Assembly (NCBI RefSeq): GCF_000503775.1
Contig: NZ_KI629785.1
Location: forward strand, 682,001 to 746,000
Reading direction: 5' to 3'
From: Brevibacillus panacihumi W25
Lineage (GTDB): Bacteria; Bacillota; Bacilli; Brevibacillales; Brevibacillaceae
DNA length: 64,000 nucleotides
The notes below the pieces were generated by a model, which was not told the origin of the DNA, did not search any database, and saw only the letters and a program-made list of their open reading frames with translations. The position numbers and the translations under genes were made by a program. Below are positions 1 to 7,832 of this stretch, one piece after another. Position 1 is the stretch's first letter; each line of letters opens with the position of its first letter.

Positions 1-597
1 CGGTTCGCGCATGCCGTCGGGGCAGCAAAGGATACCATGTGGTTCGAGACCCTGGCCGGGTTCTACCATGCACAGATTCACCCGGAATCACAACTCGTGC
101 GGGTAAGTTATCCCGACGTAGTGCTGGATGAGCTGAAGCTGAACCAGCCTTATCCAATGGATGGACCAGCTGCGCTGTATCATTACGGATGGATCGGAGT
201 CCCACATACGGTCTGGTTTGTCGATCGCCTCGCAGCGATTTCCGATCGGCAAATCATTGACTGGGGCAGACAGATTCGCTATGATAGAATTTACTTTCCT
301 CAAGGGACCAACGTTAATTTTGTCGAGGTCCTGGACGGGAATACCTTGCAGATCCGAACCTACGAACGCGGAGTCGAGGCAGAGACCTATGCCTGCGGTT
401 CCGGATCGACAGCGGCGGCGGTCATCGCCGGAATGCTGGGACTGGTAGAGACAGGTTCGCCAGTGAGCGTCCATACTCGCGGCGGCATCTTGCAGATATC
501 CTATCAGCTTGCAGAGGGGTTGGCCCAGGAAGTAACCATGGAGGGAAACGCCAAGATTGTAGCCTCCGGCGAGCTTCTCCCGGACGCTTGGCTATAA
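1..597 (+). CDS. dapF: Diaminopimelate epimerase, 5'-truncated by window edge
   Basis: The frame is open from the first base of the window, with 12 codons before the first ATG at 37, so the true start lies upstream. The visible C-terminal two thirds carries FPQGTNVNFVEV, then RTYERGVEAETYACGSGS, which contains the second catalytic Cys of the DapF two-cysteine mechanism. The first Cys would be in the missing part. The family interconverts LL- and meso-diaminopimelate in the cytoplasm for lysine and peptidoglycan synthesis. A clear hairpin terminator follows 22 bases after the stop, so this is the end of its transcript. The Gly-Ser-Gly-Ser after the Cys replaces the more usual GTGAC but keeps the small-residue pattern. 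Confidence 0.9.
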   Translation, partial: RFAHAVGAAKDTMWFETLAGFYHAQIHPESQLVRVSYPDVVLDELKLNQPYPMDGPAALYHYGWIGVPHTVWFVDRLAAISDRQIIDWGRQIRYDRIYFPQGTNVNFVEVLDGNTLQIRTYERGVEAETYACGSGSTAAAVIAGMLGLVETGSPVSVHTRGGILQISYQLAEGLAQEVTMEGNAKIVASGELLPDAWL

Positions 598-618
598 CGG
601 AAGACCGATTCATGCGCA

Positions 619-646
619 AAAGCCCTTCCTGTCAGGGAAGGGCTTT
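619..646 (+). terminator. Rho-independent terminator of dapF
   Basis: An 11-bp perfect stem (AAAGCCCTTCC with its complement GGAAGGGCTTT) around a 6-base loop, followed by a weak T run (TTTCAT). It lies between dapF and the next plus-strand gene. Confidence 0.8.
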
Positions 647-679
647 CATACGTTTACATCGACTGGAGGGGTTTCATTC

Positions 680-1234
680 TTGGAAACACATGTAAAAGAG
701 CAGCGTGTCACCTTGCAGCCTTGGAAGGCAAACGTATACGGAACTGTCTTTTCCATCCTGTTCTTCGTGATATCCATAATCTTGTATGGAGGGGAAGTTC
801 ATTTTTCCATTACGCTGCCAGACCTTCTGTTCTTTATCCTTTTGATCGTCGTGGGGATTGTCGTCCACGAGGCCTTGCATGGGCTTGGGTTTTATTTGAG
901 TGGAAAAGTAGCCTGGTCTGATATCCGTTTTGGCGTCATCTGGAAAAAAATGATTTTCTACGCCTGCTGCTTACAACCACTGCCCATCTCCAACTATCGT
1001 CTGGCGGTCCTTCTTCCCGGCGTCTTGCTCGGGATCATTCCGTACTGTATCGCTCTGTATGCTCAGTCTCTTTTCTGGTATTCGTGGAGCATCATCATGA
1101 TTCTCGGCGCATTCGGAGATGGATACATTCTCTGGACATTGCGAAGATTCGGGAAAGAGACGCGAATCGCCGATGACACAGATGCTATTGGATATATTGC
1201 GTACGTGACAGAGCCAACCCAGCCAAAGGCTTAG
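680..1234 (+). CDS. DUF3267-type membrane protein, putative zincin peptidase
   Basis: A 184-residue membrane protein. The TTG start at 680 is chosen because GGAGGGG lies 9 bases upstream (664-670). Hydrophobic segments lie around residues 18-38, 45-65, 105-125 and 130-150. The second ends in VVHEALHGLGF, a HExxH-like zinc-binding motif (HEALH at about residues 63-67), and the GAFGDGYILW motif near residue 145 is typical of the DUF3267 family. The family is predicted, not shown, to be an intramembrane or membrane-associated metallopeptidase; the substrate is unknown. The gene is convergent with the P1 peptidase gene and their coding ends overlap by 4 bases. Confidence 0.7.
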   Translation: METHVKEQRVTLQPWKANVYGTVFSILFFVISIILYGGEVHFSITLPDLLFFILLIVVGIVVHEALHGLGFYLSGKVAWSDIRFGVIWKKMIFYACCLQPLPISNYRLAVLLPGVLLGIIPYCIALYAQSLFWYSWSIIMILGAFGDGYILWTLRRFGKETRIADDTDAIGYIAYVTEPTQPKA

Positions 1235-2385
1235 CGGGAAACCAGATCGCGATAAGCCGGCAGCCCCTCTGCTCCCTCCGCCGCTTTAATGGCATTGACT
1301 ACAGCTGCCGCCAGAACCTCGGCCGACAAGGTGCCTACCAGGTTGACGGATGCGTCCACGCCACCTGTAGCTACCGCAAAAATGGTATCCCCGTCACTCA
1401 TGGTATGGACGGGAAAGATAGACTTCGCAAGACCGTTGTGCGCCATCTGGGCTACCTTGTTGGCTTGCGTCTTGTTCAGGTTGGCATTGCTGGCGACGAC
1501 GGCAATCGTCGTGTTGGTGCCGCTTGGAACAGGAGGCGCGCTCTGCTCGATCATCCAGGATAAGGCGTCGCGGATCTGTCCCTGGTCGTCGCGCGCTCCC
1601 GCCAGGATCTCCCCTGTAACGGGGTCCTGAACCTGTCCGACTGCATTGACTGCGACAATTGCCCCTACGACTAGTCTGTTTGGCAGCCGGACTGATGCGG
1701 AGCCCAATCCTCCCTTCATCGCCCGCTTGCCGCCTGCCAGCTTGCCTACTGTTGCCCCTGTCCCCGCCCCTGCATTTCCTTGCTTGACGGGATTTTTACT
1801 GGCGATTTTGGCGGCTTCGTACCCCATCTTCTGATCAGGTCGAACCTTGGCGCTGCCAAACGACAGATCAAAGATCACGGCTGCCGGCACAATCGGCACA
1901 ACACCGACTCCTACCGGATGGCCGATGCCTTGCTCCTCCAAAAAGCGCATGACCCCGCTCGCCGAGTCGAGGCCAAATGCGCTTCCCCCTGTCAAAACAA
2001 TCGCATTTACTTTTTCAACCATATTGATCGGATTCAGCAAATCCGTCTCTCTTGTCCCCGGTGCCGATCCGCGCACATCTACGCCGCATGGTGAACCTTC
2101 CTCCAGCACGACAACGGTACAGCCTGTCATGGCTTTCAAATCCTGCAGCTGTCCTACTTTTATTCCGGGCACGTCTACAATCGTACCGCCTGGTTGGAAC
2201 AGACTGTCCGCCGGAGCAGCGGCTGCTCCGGCCGTTGCCTGAGATGCAGCAGAACCCTCTGCATTGGCTGTACCGGCACCTGCTAACAAGCTGCCCGGGA
2301 CCGCTGCAGCTAAACCAATCATCGCTGCCTTGGTGAGAAATTCTCTGCGCGAAAAAGAACGGTTGTCCATTTCCTGGTCGTACAT
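1231..2385 (-). CDS. P1-family (S58, DmpA/NylC-like) peptidase with Tat signal
   Basis: A 384-residue protein. The N-terminus has a twin-arginine signal (FSRREFLTKA, then a hydrophobic stretch and an Ala-rich cleavage region ending near TANA at residue 42), so it should be exported folded. The body matches the P1/DmpA fold: GNAGAGTGATVGKL and MKGGLGSASVRL near residues 203-233, and NTTIAVVASN at 291-300. The Asn-Thr there resembles the self-cleavage site that creates the N-terminal nucleophile in NylC-type members. Characterised relatives are L-aminopeptidase/D-amidases (DmpA) and nylon-oligomer hydrolases (NylC); the substrate here is unknown. GGTGGGAGG lies just upstream of the chosen ATG; an internal ATG 15 bases later is an alternative start. 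It has its own promoter-like region downstream of the group II intron. Confidence 0.8.
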   Translation of the reverse strand: MYDQEMDNRSFSRREFLTKAAMIGLAAAVPGSLLAGAGTANAEGSAASQATAGAAAAPADSLFQPGGTIVDVPGIKVGQLQDLKAMTGCTVVVLEEGSPCGVDVRGSAPGTRETDLLNPINMVEKVNAIVLTGGSAFGLDSASGVMRFLEEQGIGHPVGVGVVPIVPAAVIFDLSFGSAKVRPDQKMGYEAAKIASKNPVKQGNAGAGTGATVGKLAGGKRAMKGGLGSASVRLPNRLVVGAIVAVNAVGQVQDPVTGEILAGARDDQGQIRDALSWMIEQSAPPVPSGTNTTIAVVASNANLNKTQANKVAQMAHNGLAKSIFPVHTMSDGDTIFAVATGGVDASVNLVGTLSAEVLAAAVVNAIKAAEGAEGLPAYRDLVSR

Positions 2386-2413
2386 TTTCCTCCCACCTTT
2401 TGTGTGCTTTTCA

Positions 2414-2444
2414 CCTATTCTATAATTTTTAGAATATTTCGTCT
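2414..2444 (-). promoter_or_regulatory. Candidate promoter with overlapping palindrome, P1 peptidase gene
   Basis: On the minus strand TTAGAC (2439-2444) is 18 bases from TAGAAT (2415-2420), a weak sigma-A-like pair. The -10 box is one arm of the palindrome TATTCTA-N7-TAGAATA (2414-2434), which could be an operator. It lies between the 3' end of the intron and the gene, so the intron does not separate the gene from it. Confidence 0.4.
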
Positions 2445-2482
2445 AATATTTTTCTCCCACAAAAGTCAGCATCATTTTCCGA

Positions 2483-2566
2483 ATCGGGTAGGAGGCTACC
2501 CATTATTTGGGCAGCCGACCTCCCACACCACCGTACGTACCGTTCGGTATACGGCGGTTCCTAAGT
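2483..2566 (-). ncRNA. Group II intron ribozyme, domains V-VI
   Basis: The 3' end of the intron RNA after the maturase stop: the catalytic domain V hairpin with loop GAAC (within 2527-2559), then a domain VI stem (GGGAGG at one side, CCTCC at the other). The same domain V occurs unchanged in the second intron at 60120-60153. Confidence 0.8.
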
Positions 2567-3979
2567 TTACGCAGTGACTTGTCGATAATAATCTGAAAAG
2601 AATATGAAACCGAGTCCTTTGATCGTGTTGTTTCCGAGGGATTGGGCGAGGATGGGACTATTGGAGGTTCTCCAGTAGCTCTTTCTTGTGTTTGCGTATT
2701 CCCATGCCTTCTGGTCTTGGACTCCGAATAATTTCAGCATTTTAAACCTTGTCCTTATCCGTTTCCATTGCTTCCAGTAGATCATGCGAATTCGCCTTCG
2801 CATCCATTCATCCGTGGTTTGGAGCAGTTTCTTCATGTCGGCAATTTTGAAATAGTTCACCCAGCCCATGATATATCGTCTGAGCTTCACGGCTCTGTCT
2901 TCGTTTCCTATTCCGTTGCTTCTTGCGGTCAACTCCTTAACCTTGGTTTTCATCTTCACGATGGATTTCGGATGGATTCTGACTCTCGTCTGCCCCTTGA
3001 GGGAGTAAAATGAGAAACCAAGAAATTTGACCTTCCTCGCCTCATCCACGACCGTCTTCTCCCGATTTACTTTGAGGAAGAGTTTCTTCTCGATAAAGGG
3101 GAGGATGTTCCTCAGCGCTCGCTCAGCACTTTTTCTGCTCTTGCAGAAGATGAGCAGATCGTCCGCATAGCGGACGAACCTATGACCTCTGTTTTCCAGT
3201 TCTGTGTCCAATTCGTTCAGCATGATATTGCTAAGTATTGGACTCAGATTGCCCCCTTGCGGTACACCGACTTCCGTTTCTTCAAACTTATGCTTCACGA
3301 TGACGCCAGCTTTTAGGTACTTGTGTATGAGTGAGATGACCCGCCCGTCCTTGATGGTTCTCGATAATACCTCGACGAGTTTACTTTGATTCACGGTGTC
3401 GAAGTATTTCTCCAAGTCCATATCCACCACGTATTTGTACCCTTCTTGTATGTTCGCCTGACTTCTTCTGATTGCATCATGTGCGCTTCGTTTGGGGCGG
3501 AAGCCGAAACTATTCTCGGAGAACTCTTTCTCATAGATCGGCGTAAGCACTTGCGCTATGGCTTGTTGGATGACTCGATCAACAACCGTCGGGATTCCCA
3601 GGTTTCTTTTCTTTCCATTCTCTTTGGGGATTTCTACCCTCCGAACGGGGTTCGGACGGTATTTCCCGTCCAGGATTGATTGCCTGAGTGTCTCCCCATT
3701 CTCTTTGAGATGTTGTAGAAGTTCATCCACTCCCATCCCATCAATTCCGTGGGAGCCTTTGTTCGCTTTGACTCTCTTGAACGCTTCGTTCAGATTGTTC
3801 CTGCTCACAATTTTCTCGAGCAATCCATCCTTCGGCAAGTCTGTGTTGGTGTTATCCGTTTCAGTTATCCTCGCAGGAATGTGCGCTCCCGCATATCCTT
3901 CGTGTTCCGCACTATCTTTCTGCGTGAAGCCTTCCGTTGGAAGTTGGCTGCCCTTTGCTCCTGTTTTGGTAACTTTCAT
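2567..3979 (-). CDS. ltrA: Group II intron reverse transcriptase/maturase
   Basis: A 470-residue protein starting at the ATG at 3979, chosen because AAGGAGGTG lies 8 bases upstream; an upstream extension to 4015 has no such site. Reverse transcriptase motifs run in order: NKGSHGIDGM (RT0-1), IPTVVDRVIQQA, ENSFGFRPKRSAHDA, YVVDMDLEKYFD (RT3), GVPQGGNLSPILSN (RT4), FVRYADDLLIF with the catalytic YADD (RT5), and KVKFLGFSF (RT7). They are followed by the maturase X domain (LRRYIMGWVNYF) and a basic C-terminus. No HNH endonuclease domain follows, as expected for class C introns. It should splice the host intron RNA and reverse transcribe it during retrohoming. Confidence 0.95.
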   Translation of the reverse strand: MKVTKTGAKGSQLPTEGFTQKDSAEHEGYAGAHIPARITETDNTNTDLPKDGLLEKIVSRNNLNEAFKRVKANKGSHGIDGMGVDELLQHLKENGETLRQSILDGKYRPNPVRRVEIPKENGKKRNLGIPTVVDRVIQQAIAQVLTPIYEKEFSENSFGFRPKRSAHDAIRRSQANIQEGYKYVVDMDLEKYFDTVNQSKLVEVLSRTIKDGRVISLIHKYLKAGVIVKHKFEETEVGVPQGGNLSPILSNIMLNELDTELENRGHRFVRYADDLLIFCKSRKSAERALRNILPFIEKKLFLKVNREKTVVDEARKVKFLGFSFYSLKGQTRVRIHPKSIVKMKTKVKELTARSNGIGNEDRAVKLRRYIMGWVNYFKIADMKKLLQTTDEWMRRRIRMIYWKQWKRIRTRFKMLKLFGVQDQKAWEYANTRKSYWRTSNSPILAQSLGNNTIKGLGFIFFSDYYRQVTA

Positions 3980-4383
3980 TGACTCACACCTCCTTAGGTT
4001 CGGCCCTTCCCGCATGTTGTCGACTGCATGCGGTACTATGGCGTCTGCTGACTTCTCATGATAAATCTTGTTTCAACCGTGATTCGAAGTGCATCTCCTC
4101 ACGTCCATGAGACCTCCCACGGTAAGACGATTCACTTTCCTTCCATATACCCACATCATTTACATTGGTACGTCCGTGTAGTTAATTGGACTTCGTCTTG
4201 TTTGGCAGACTCATCCCGTATCCTATGCCTGATGATGTTCGTGTTCCTTGGGCCGGAAGTTTGCCTCCAGCTTCCTTTGGATTCCACCTCGCGGTGGACA
4301 CCCTTGCTCTTGGCTAGTGGTTGGTAACTACAAACCCCCACAGTGGACTTTCACCACCTAGTTAATCGCCATGCGTGGCACAC
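3980..4383 (-). ncRNA. Group II intron ribozyme, 5' domains (I-IV)
   Basis: The 400-base stretch upstream of the maturase start holds no gene. It is the 5' part of the intron RNA, with segments conserved in class C introns such as GGTGAAAGTCC and CAAGGGTGTCCACCGCG, the latter shared nearly word for word with the second intron at 62639-63193. Confidence 0.85.
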
Positions 4384-4384
4384 C

Positions 4385-4416
4385 AAAAAACGCCCCGCTG
4401 CATGAAACAGCGGAGC
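4385..4416 (-). terminator. Terminator of response regulator gene, intron target
   Basis: On the minus strand GCTCCGCTG and CAGCGGGGC form a 9-bp stem with one G-U pair around a 7-base loop, followed by six T. The group IIC intron begins two bases after the T run. Confidence 0.85.
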
Positions 4417-4438
4417 TTGAGCAGATCCTTCCTGTAGA

Positions 4439-5419
4439 TCAATCGGCCTGTGGAGGAAGAAGTTGTTGGACACGCAGACGGACATTACTGACTTCCTGCA
4501 GCATTCCTTTCTCAGAATAGTAGTCGATCAGTTTTTCGGCGAGACTCAGCCAAAGATTCCGCAGCCTTTTGCGTTCTTGTTCTGCCCACAGAAAGTCGTA
4601 CGCCCCCAGGTAATCCCCTTCATACATGCTGAAGGCATGCGCGCAATCCTCTATCTGCTGCGGAAAATGCTGCTCTGCCTGCTTCACCTGGCCTTCCCAT
4701 TTTTCCGTATCGACCTGCGCTTCACCGAGCGTAAGCATGTAACCCCTGCCACATTCACCGCTGCGAATGGCGACCGTTCCCATCCCGTTGTTTTGCAAGG
4801 TTTGGCGGATGTGATAGATGGCTGTATACAACTGCTGCGCCGCTCTCGATTCCTCGTAGTCCGGCCATAAAAGCTCGATCAAGTGTTGATTGTCAATCAC
4901 TTGATTTCGATGATGCAGCAAATACGCAAACAACTCCAACGCCTTTGCAGAACCCCATCTGAGCGATTCCGGTTCCTTGCCTGGCAGTTGAACGCGGATT
5001 TGTTGAAAACAACAGATCTTTGTTTCTCTTGAGACGATTTGCCTGTCTCGGCCAGCCTCCATTTTTTCACGCAATCGCTGGACGGATTGCTGGAGACGTT
5101 CCGGCAACACGGGTTTCAAGAGATAATCCAGCGCATATAGGTCAAATGCCTGCAATGCATAACGGTCAAAAGCAGTCACAAAAACCATCAGTATGTGCGG
5201 AAAAGCTGCTTGCACCTGCTCTCCCAGTTGCAAACCGTCTATTTCGGGCATTTGAATATCGAGAAAAACCACATCTGGCTGTAGCTCTTTGATCTGCCCG
5301 AGTACGACAGTCGGGTCTGAGAATTCCCCGATACACTCTATATCTGATGCATATGTTTCCAGAGTTTGCTTGAGGTGGCTCAAAGCTAATCGCTCATCGT
5401 CGACTAGAATAGCCTTCAT
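4439..5419 (-). CDS. Response regulator with SARP-like (wHTH + BTAD) output
   Basis: A 326-residue protein. The ATG at 5419 is preferred because GAGGGGGAACC precedes it; the frame stays open 15 codons further upstream without a good site. Residues 1-120 form a receiver domain: acidic DDE at 7-9, phosphoacceptor Asp 54 in FLDIQMPEIDG, the switch Thr in VTAF and the conserved Lys in LLKPV. Residues about 145-225 look like a winged helix and 230-320 like a bacterial transcriptional activation domain, the arrangement of SARP-type regulators (COG3947). No histidine kinase gene is nearby, so the partner is unknown. It is monocistronic, with a terminator right behind it. Confidence 0.85.
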   Translation of the reverse strand: MKAILVDDERLALSHLKQTLETYASDIECIGEFSDPTVVLGQIKELQPDVVFLDIQMPEIDGLQLGEQVQAAFPHILMVFVTAFDRYALQAFDLYALDYLLKPVLPERLQQSVQRLREKMEAGRDRQIVSRETKICCFQQIRVQLPGKEPESLRWGSAKALELFAYLLHHRNQVIDNQHLIELLWPDYEESRAAQQLYTAIYHIRQTLQNNGMGTVAIRSGECGRGYMLTLGEAQVDTEKWEGQVKQAEQHFPQQIEDCAHAFSMYEGDYLGAYDFLWAEQERKRLRNLWLSLAEKLIDYYSEKGMLQEVSNVRLRVQQLLPPQAD

Positions 5420-5483
5420 GGTGGTTCCCCCTCGCGACTTGTCCATCTCTATCCATTGTATCATCTATGATATGGCAGCAGAC

Positions 5484-5531
5484 AAAAACGCTCAACCTCA
5501 TTCAACAAATCGTTGAAATAGGCTGAGCGTT
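5484..5531 (-). terminator. Terminator of the D-peptide operon B
   Basis: A long minus-strand hairpin: ACGCTCA pairs with TGAGCGT, and inside it CCTATTTCAAC pairs with GTTGAATGAGG around a short loop, followed by TTTTTG. It lies just behind dppA and marks the end of the 15-kb operon. Confidence 0.85.
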
Positions 5532-5545
5532 GATTTGGACAAGTT

Positions 5546-6385
5546 TTAAACTCCTGTGATCATTCGATTGACCTGGCCAGTCACTAGCAGCATCGCTTGC
5601 AATACGGGCATCATCTCGGCTACATTCTTGCCCGTGTAGCGGATCGTTCGGCCTTCGAGCAGTTCCACACCAGGCATCCAGCTCACGGCTGTCGCAAATT
5701 GCGATCGGGTAAACTCGACAACCAGTGTGTTCTCTTCCTGCTGCTGGATCGGCTTTACGGTACTTCGGTTCAGCAGCGCTTCCTTCGCTCTTCGACGGAT
5801 CTGCTCTCTGGCCCGCTGGGGATGCAGAGCTAGAGAGGAGAGACCGGTAATGCCTGATTTTACTGCAACGGTATAGACGCCCGGAATATCCTCCTCTACT
5901 TCCCGAGCCGTCTGCTCATCCCCGGTCACCAAAACGACGGGTACGTGAAAAGCTCCTGCGATGGCAGCATTCAGACCGGCTTCCCCCACTTCTTTTCCAT
6001 TCAAGATCAGACGATGAATCGCAAGACCGGACAGTGTGTGATTGAGCACCGCCTCCCCTGTTCCTGCCTTCCCGTGATAGCCGACGAAAAAGGCTGCGTC
6101 ACAGTTTTCATCGATTCCCTGCATCATGCACAGCGGCTTGAAAAAACCGCGGATCACGTCAGCCGCGGGATGCAGCTCTTCCAAAATCAGATTGTTCATC
6201 GGACCGTGAGATTCGTTGACAATGATCTGTGTCGCACCCGCTTCCAACGCTCCTTCAATCGCCGCATTCACATCCAATGTCAACAGCCGGCGTCCCGCTT
6301 CATAATGCCTGCGGCCAGGGATGACATCCTCCCATTCACTGATACCCGAAATCCCTTCCATATCCAAGGAGATGAAAACTTTCAT
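5546..6385 (-). CDS. dppA: D-aminopeptidase DppA (M55)
   Basis: 279 residues, full length for the M55 family. The N-terminal SLDMEGISG carries the zinc ligands Asp 8 and Glu 10; His 60 (NESHGPMNN) and His 104 (GYHGKAG) are in place, and a Glu lies near residue 135 (VGEAG). Bacillus subtilis DppA is a cytoplasmic ten-subunit zinc enzyme that releases N-terminal D-Ala or Gly from short D-peptides; it is the first gene of a dipeptide transport operon there. Here it is the last gene of operon B. AAAGGGAGGGG precedes the ATG. No signal peptide is seen, so it acts on imported peptides. Confidence 0.92.
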   Translation of the reverse strand: MKVFISLDMEGISGISEWEDVIPGRRHYEAGRRLLTLDVNAAIEGALEAGATQIIVNESHGPMNNLILEELHPAADVIRGFFKPLCMMQGIDENCDAAFFVGYHGKAGTGEAVLNHTLSGLAIHRLILNGKEVGEAGLNAAIAGAFHVPVVLVTGDEQTAREVEEDIPGVYTVAVKSGITGLSSLALHPQRAREQIRRRAKEALLNRSTVKPIQQQEENTLVVEFTRSQFATAVSWMPGVELLEGRTIRYTGKNVAEMMPVLQAMLLVTGQVNRMITGV

Positions 6386-6409
6386 GAATACCTGCCCCTC
6401 CCTTTCTGA

Positions 6410-7831
6410 TCACGCTTCCACTTTTGGCAATTGGCGCGAACCCAAAGCAAAGCGCTTGATCTCTCCCGCCTGGTTCCTTACAAAGCGGACGAGCGTATCT
6501 ACCCCTCGCCGTGTAAACAGGAATTCATCTTCGCCGATCGGGCGCAGCGGCAAAGACTCACTTCCCATGCCGAGCAGCAGTTGTTCAGCTTCTTGATCTG
6601 CCCGAATCTGAACTTCATCGCCTTCCCCTGACTTGAAAGTCCCCTCAAACTGATGTATCTCAGCAAACGGGATTTCATAGTCCGCAAAGCTCGCATACTG
6701 GGTCCCCGGAGGACGGAAAAACAGGTTGTTCAACAATCCCAGCGTCAATTCCGAAATCGGGGCATCCCCCACATTGGTCAAAAGGATCCCTGTCAAGCCC
6801 GCTTCCGGCAGGATCAGCATTTGTGCTGTAATTCCCTTCAATCCTCCCGTGTGCTGGATGAGTGTCACCCCTTCCGCAAAAGGGATGATCCCTAGTCCAT
6901 ACCCATAGCCGCGTATGGCATCCACCTTCGCATGAGGCGAAACCATCAGCTTGACGCTTTCTTCGGAAAGGATGCGGACACCACCCGAAGTTCCGCCGGT
7001 CCGGAACAATTCCGCATACCGCAGCATGTCTTTTGCAGACGCCTTGAGAAATCCCGCTGCGCGCATGGACGGGGAATCCCACCAGATGGGGGCACGGTAC
7101 ACTTCCTTCACGCCTTCCTTTTCTTTGGCTGCGTACAGGGTGGAATGATTGTCATCTCCCAACTCCTCGACAAAGAAGACGGAACGACTCATCCCCAGCG
7201 GCTGCAAAATACGTTCTTGCACATAGCTTTCATAGGTTTGCCCGGTGACGCGTTCGATAATGGTCCCCAACAAGGCGTAAGCATCGTTGGAATAACTGAA
7301 CTCCGTACCTGGAGGACCCAACAATTCGATCGGCTGCTCGCCGATATAAGCCATCAATTGCTCAAAGGTGTCGATCGGCTCTTTGCCGGCAAATTCGGGG
7401 TGTTTCAACAGTTCTTCTGCTGCCGGATCATCCTGCATGCTGCGCTGCGTCGCAGGGATCAGCGAGGAAAGCGGCGGAAGTCCCGGCGTGTGAGTCATAA
7501 AGTGGTGGATCGTGACATTCCGGGTATGTTCCTCGTCAGGTGTGCGGAACTCAGGCAAATAGCGTATCACGGGATCATGCACGGACAGCTTTCCTTGCTC
7601 CTGAAGCTGCATGATGGCGACACAAGTGAACGATTTGGTGATCGATCCAATGCCGAAGACCGTATCCAGATCGGCCGGAATTTTCGCTTCCCGGTCGCGA
7701 TAGCCAAAGCCTTTTTCATAGATCAGTTGCCCATCCCTGGCAACCGCGATGAACGCTCCCGGCACTTTCGTTTCATCGATCAAATCCTGGGCGTATGACT
7801 CAAAGGTCTGTTCCCATGTCTGGACGCTCAT
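6410..7831 (-). CDS. S12-family serine hydrolase, cytoplasmic (copy 1)
   Basis: 473 residues of the beta-lactamase/D-aminopeptidase (S12) family. The catalytic triad motifs are visible: S63-I-T-K66, Y180-S-N182 and H326-T-G-G. The C-terminal 120 residues form an additional beta-rich domain as in D-aminopeptidase-like members. There is no signal peptide; the ATG follows AAAGGAGG and the coding end of the preceding S12 gene, which leaves no room for one. It is a tandem paralogue of the upstream gene (same length, shared blocks such as IGSITKSFTCVAIMQLQE and PSMRAAGFLK). Family members act as D-aminopeptidases, DD-peptidases or esterases; the operon context favours a D-stereospecific peptidase. 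Confidence 0.85.
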   Translation of the reverse strand: MSVQTWEQTFESYAQDLIDETKVPGAFIAVARDGQLIYEKGFGYRDREAKIPADLDTVFGIGSITKSFTCVAIMQLQEQGKLSVHDPVIRYLPEFRTPDEEHTRNVTIHHFMTHTPGLPPLSSLIPATQRSMQDDPAAEELLKHPEFAGKEPIDTFEQLMAYIGEQPIELLGPPGTEFSYSNDAYALLGTIIERVTGQTYESYVQERILQPLGMSRSVFFVEELGDDNHSTLYAAKEKEGVKEVYRAPIWWDSPSMRAAGFLKASAKDMLRYAELFRTGGTSGGVRILSEESVKLMVSPHAKVDAIRGYGYGLGIIPFAEGVTLIQHTGGLKGITAQMLILPEAGLTGILLTNVGDAPISELTLGLLNNLFFRPPGTQYASFADYEIPFAEIHQFEGTFKSGEGDEVQIRADQEAEQLLLGMGSESLPLRPIGEDEFLFTRRGVDTLVRFVRNQAGEIKRFALGSRQLPKVEA

Positions 7832-7832
7832 C

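Larger units (their letters stand above)
2483..4383 (-). mobile_element. Group IIC intron (1901 bases) with maturase gene
   Basis: The minus-strand 5' end at 4383 reads GTGTGCCACGCATGG, and the 3' end at 2483 reads CCTCCTACCCGAT. Domain V (about 2527-2559) reads ACCGCCGTATACCG on one side of its stem and CGTACGGTGGT on the other. Both ends and domain V match my recollection of the Oceanobacillus iheyensis group IIC intron. The 5' splice point lies one base after the T-run of a rho-independent terminator (4385-4416), the usual target of class C introns. The encoded maturase lacks an endonuclease domain, also as in class C. It appears intact. Confidence 0.92.

Noticed and set aside
2483..4383. 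Retron or DGR reverse transcriptase
   Set aside because: Maturase X domain, domain V hairpin and GTGTG 5' end identify a group IIC intron.
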